A stretch of 64,000 bases of DNA, taken from Spirogloea muscicola. Its lineage: Eukaryota; Streptophyta; Zygnematophyceae; Spirogloeales; Spirogloeaceae. A model generated the notes under the pieces. That model searched no databases. It saw only the letters and a program-made list of their open reading frames with translations, and was not told the DNA's origin. Position numbers and translations under genes: made by a program. Where the stretch lies: positions 403,832-467,831 of the forward strand of contig WELB01000003.1 of the NCBI GenBank assembly GCA_009602725.1. Reading direction: 5' to 3'. This document shows, piece by piece, positions 60,801 to 64,000 of this stretch (its first letter is position 1; every line of letters starts with the position of its first letter).

Positions 60801-60950
60801 ACCAGACCGGAGCAAAGCTCGCACGCGCTCGCACAGGGCGTGGCCGGACGGACCGTCGGCGGCAGCCAGGGCTCGCAGGTCGCCCAGGAGCGTGGCCATG
60901 GCGGCGGCGGCGGCGCCGGCGGCCACGTCTCCGGAGAGGGGAGGCGCCAT
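54892..60950 (-). CDS. FANCI: Fanconi anaemia group I protein homologue (FANCI)
   Basis: A large helical-repeat protein of about 1,400 residues. Exons I can place: 59857-60950, 59677-59758, 59335-59484, 59126-59190, 58853-59063, 58439-58687, 58201-58323 and 57852-58055. Then come one uncertain exon near 57600-57720, then about 56460-57441, 55815-56390, 55455-55670 and 54892-55276. Family landmarks: LPPLVYQLLLLASA and VKGSIILHINFAVKQDAELG (first solenoid), VHLAFMLLDSSG, VVVLRKALF, LRRCFSQQ, LLLHAERALQDCDWL, and the C-terminal EDYEKYLIKLSKLTGVNLMRHAKRSTARDF followed by a basic, Gln-rich tail. FANCI pairs with FANCD2 and clamps DNA during crosslink repair in the nucleus. The lysine that is monoubiquitinated in vertebrates (context DARKSAV) aligns with methionine here (QARMVGV). 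The start could be 60950 or 60899. GTG before 57427 is an internal exon, not a start. Confidence 0.93.
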
Positions 60951-61009
60951 GAGGGGCCACGGCGAGGCGGAGCGCGGCCGAGGCGGCCTCGTCCCCTGTG
61001 CGAGTAGCA

Positions 61010-61850
61010 GTATGGTGCTCTTTGCGCCATCCGGCCCTTTCAGGCTTTTGTACAATCCTCTGGGCTGGCCTCTCACAGCCATTGCCCTGCGTTGGAAGAG
61101 CTGTTTCCCCTCTGGGGATTAGCTGTTTCCCCTCTGGGGAAACAGCTCTTCCAACGCAGCTCTTCCAACTCTCCCAACTCTGACGCCGGGTACCGTGCGG
61201 TCGTGGAAGTGAACAACATCATGCCTATTACCACGGATGCCCAGGGATGTCGTAATCGCCGCACACTTGACATTGTGGGCGTGCAACCTGGTGGAAGTCC
61301 ACGGGCCTTGGTCGAAGTGGTTGTTACGGAGGCGTGTAAAGGTCCAGCATCGACGCACATCGTTGGCCACGCAGTCGGCAGTGCAGAACAAAGCAAGCTG
61401 CAGCACTACTCCGATTTCCCCCAATGCGATCAGCTCCTGCCAGCTGCAGTTGACATCTTTGGCTGCTTAGGTCCTCGTTTCCACACTCTCCTGCAGAATA
61501 TTGCCAATCTAGGCTATGCACGACGTGCAGATGTGTTTCCGGCTGAGATGGGCCTGCCAGCTGCATATCTGTCGTTCTTGCGACGACGCATTTCGGCCTA
61601 TTTGCAGCGTGCTTAGGCTAATGCTTTGCACCAGAAAGCTGGGCGTGCTCTAGTTGGTAGCAGAAGGGCTTCGTATCTGCCATCCAGTATTCAGGCATCG
61701 AGTAGCGACCTTTATGTACTGACCCGTGGTTACTGAGCGGGTCAATCTGCTGTAGATGATGTACGTCTCTAGATGTGCTTGCCTTTGTACTTGGCCATTT
61801 GGCCTTTGTTTGGTTCAAGTACACGAAAATATCCTCTGGGATTCAACGTC
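61010..61850 (+). mobile_element. LINE 3'-end copy between FANCI and HISN7
   Basis: The best kept C-terminus in the window, 61208-61616: TTDAQGCRNRRTLDIVGVQP, LVEVVVTEACKGPASTHIVG, YSDFPQCDQLLPAAVDIFG, LLQNIANLGYARRADVFPAEMGLPAAYLSF. Then come HQKAGRALVG, SSDLYVLTRGY (stop about 61735) and a 3' terminal piece to about 61830. The LDIVGVQP / LVEVVVTEACK pattern could be a restriction-nuclease-like site, which is a guess. It occupies the shared divergent upstream region of FANCI and HISN7. Confidence 0.75.
61090..61156. repeat. Inverted repeat, 21-bp perfect arms
   Basis: Arms 61090-61110 and 61136-61156 are exact reverse complements around a 25-base spacer. The spacer repeats part of the arm (AGCTGTTTCCCC). 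A further GCTCTTCCAAC copy follows. It could form a hairpin; it lies about 140 bp upstream of the FANCI start. Confidence 0.85.
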
Positions 61851-61994
61851 CAAGTTCAAAGCTTCGTAATGTCGTGGTTGGCGGGCCCGGCGGACGCCAA
61901 CCACGGCCTGGCGGGCCCGCCCGTTCCGCCCGACGGCGGCGCCCGGCGCCGCCGTTCCGTCGCGCCCGACGACCGGCTCCCCGAGGCCAAAAGC

Positions 61995-61995
61995 N
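61995..61995. other. Ambiguous base (n)
   Basis: The only undetermined base in the window, within a very GC-rich stretch upstream of the HISN7 start. It limits reading of the HISN7 5' end. Confidence 0.95.
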
Positions 61996-62077
61996 CGCCG
62001 CCGGCTCCGGCTGGCTAGCCCCGGCTGCGCCACCCTCCAGATACACCGCAGCCGCCGCCGCCTCCAGGCCCGCGGCG

Positions 62078-64000
62078 ATGGCGCCGGGCTGCCCGCCGAA
62101 CTTCGTGGAGGTCGGCGCGGAGCTGGCGAGCGCCGCCGGCCGGATCGTCCTGCAGTACTTCCGCCAGGGCCTGGCGGTGGAGGACAAGCAGGATCTAAGT
62201 GCGATCCGGCTGCTGCTGGCCCTGTCTGCCCCCCGGCGCGGCCGCCTGCCCTCCATTGCTCGCTAGAGCTTCTGCAAGTGCTCGCTGTGCGCGTCAGCTT
62301 GGTCCTTGACGCCGGAGTCGCCGCGGTGGGGCAGGTCCGGTGACCATCGCCGACCGCAAGGCGGAGGCGGCCATGCGCGCCATCCTCCGGGAGCGGCTGC
62401 CATCGCACGCCATGTGGGCGCCTGATGGCGCTCCCGCTGCCCCTTCACTGTTACGCAGCTCGCGACAGAAGCAGCTCCAGGAGCCGTTACTCTCGCAATG
62501 GGCCGCCAGTCCTAGCGAGCAACCGGCATATTGAGGTGGGAGCACCATGCATGCCAGCTAACCAGGATGGGGCCGCCTCGTCCTTCCGGCAGCTACGGAG
62601 AGGAGGAAGGCTTGGAGGTAGGCCACGGCGACGGCGAGTGGTTCTGGGTGCTGGACCCAATTGACGGCACCAAGAGCTTCATCACTGGTAACCGTCCTTA
62701 CGTCACGGAGTCTCTTGGAATCACTCTGCCACGATGCTGAAGCCCTGAGTTACTGGTACTGGTTCAGAGAGTCTTTTGGAGGAGTGTGCTGACGGCTGTA
62801 TGTGAAAGAAGACTGACTCGTGGCTCAGACCCCTGCACGCTTGATGGAGGCCACAGGAAAGCCGTTATTTGGAACGCTCATCGCCCTGCTGCACCACGGT
62901 GTTCCGGTCAGTAATACACTTCCTGCAGTGCATGTGATAGTATTCACTATCATGATGTGGCAGCTTGAGCATTTGAATGAAATGGCTTTCGCGTCTCACA
63001 ACAGAGGAAATGAAATGCCCATCCAGTACTCATCATGACTCGTTACGTTGTTGTGGCGTGTAATGGAAGGGCTCTTGTAATGCCCTTAATCAGAACCTCA
63101 TGTGCCCTGCCGCCTTAGAGACTCATTTAGCCAGCTCTGCTCTGTAGGTCTTGGGGGTGATTGACCAACCCGTGCTTCGCGAGCGATGGATTGGAGTACA
63201 AGGTCAGCCAACGACACTTAATGGCACCCCTATCAGGGTTCGCCCCTGCAAGGACATTGCTTCAGCATACATGTAAGCTGCATGTCACAGGTGTGTTTAG
63301 CCCCTCTCAAGTATAGAAACGCAGGATTGGTGGTGAACTTGAACGGAGCTGCTATTTTAGAAATATTGGTGAATATATGCTGTTGCGCTTGTCACAGTCA
63401 CGCTAGGGAGGCTTTGGCACTGCTCATTCACCGGCATGTTGCAGGTATTCAACAACTCCCCACATGTTTGTTGGACAAGCTGACGATGCCTTCCAGAGGA
63501 TACGTAGCAAGGTGAGGTGCAATAGCCTGTTTGTTGTTTAAGCACGTTTTGCTTTGTGGAAGTAGTGAGACTTAGGCTCACCTGGTCAATTGCCTGGCCA
63601 GACATGGCAATGTGACCTCTCGAATTGGCCTCATGCCCTAGTTGCAAACCATGCCAGGTGAAGATGCCTCTTTACGGGTGTGATTGCTATGCCTATGGAC
63701 TGCTTGCAGCTGGGCATGTTGACCTTGTGGTGGAAGCTGATCTGAAGGTAAGTATGACCCCTGAGCCAAAGTTTATGCAACTAAACATACTGTGAGCTAG
63801 CTACATTATGCCAGCGATAGTGCAGCAAGTTGGGAGGATGTAGCTCACTAGCACGCGTAATCCAGAGCATAGACTGCCTAGCTTCAAGGTAGCGTAATAG
63901 CAATGCTCGCCATGCTATGCACAGTCGCTGCTTCCGTTATACTGTGAAGATGTGAAGGACATTCCCAAGCTTTTAAGATACCAAGTCCTACAGCAAATTG
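62078..64000 (+). CDS. HISN7: Histidinol-phosphate phosphatase, IMPL2/HISN7 type (5' part)
   Basis: Exons 62078-62198, 62335-62413, 62593-62687, 62857-62906, 63148-63272, 63445-63511 and 63658-63747, all GT-AG and in frame (209 residues). The gene continues beyond the window, where the last part of the phosphatase fold must lie. Inositol-monophosphatase family motifs: SPVTIADRKAE, YGEEEG (metal-binding Glu), WVLDPIDGTKSFITG (metal-binding Asp pair), LGVIDQPVLRERWIG, PLYGCDCYAYGLLAAGHVDL. The text is closest to plant IMPL2, the plastid enzyme that removes phosphate from histidinol phosphate in histidine synthesis. From 62078 no transit peptide is seen. The frame is open upstream to 61775 through an Arg/Pro-rich stretch, so the real start may lie upstream. 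Confidence 0.93.

Noticed and set aside
61815-62408. Minus-strand frames overlapping HISN7 exon 1
   Set aside because: Low-complexity Arg/Pro/Gly shadows of a coding exon, passing through the undetermined base.

Overview
The window looks like nuclear DNA of a green alga, most likely a trebouxiophyte. The six host genes are intron-containing with GT-AG introns of about 100-400 bases. Their best remembered matches are green-lineage proteins: a plant-type Rpt3, a HISN7-type histidinol-phosphate phosphatase, FANCI, SWD2/WDR82 and RAB21. The only telomere-like repeat is TTTAGGG, the land-plant and Chlorella type rather than the Chlamydomonas TTTTAGGG type. The species cannot be named from sequence alone.

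The window has two compartments. Bases 1 to about 37,600 are solid retrotransposon: Ty3/Gypsy chromoviruses (integrase followed by a chromodomain, primer site matching initiator tRNA-Met) nested inside one another on both strands. Six insertions keep 5-bp target duplications. Five of these six are solo LTRs or LTR-in-LTR nests. One element (1131-5299) is young, with paired LTRs and a long open Pol; the others are fossils with several to many breaks. A Ty1/Copia fossil (37,594-39,245) marks the end of this compartment.

From about 40,200 to 64,000 the DNA holds ordinary genes separated by short LINE 3'-end fragments. In order: a small oxidoreductase-like (OXLD1-type) gene (-), proteasome ATPase RPT3 (-), RAB21 (+), SWD2/WDR82 (+), FANCI (-) and the 5' two thirds of HISN7/IMPL2 (+, running off the end). 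These genes serve unrelated pathways: proteolysis, endosomal traffic, histone H3K4 methylation and transcription termination, crosslink repair, and histidine synthesis. No operon-like logic is implied. FANCI and HISN7 are divergent; SWD2 and FANCI are convergent.

No clear new defence or metabolic system was found. The most interesting signals are: a stem-loop plus TTCCGCTGCG motif kept with compensatory changes in all LTR families; a FANCI in which the usual monoubiquitinated lysine aligns with methionine; a foreign 470-bp insert with a transmembrane reading frame inside one solo LTR; an interstitial telomere repeat; and LINE tails sitting just upstream of two host start codons.
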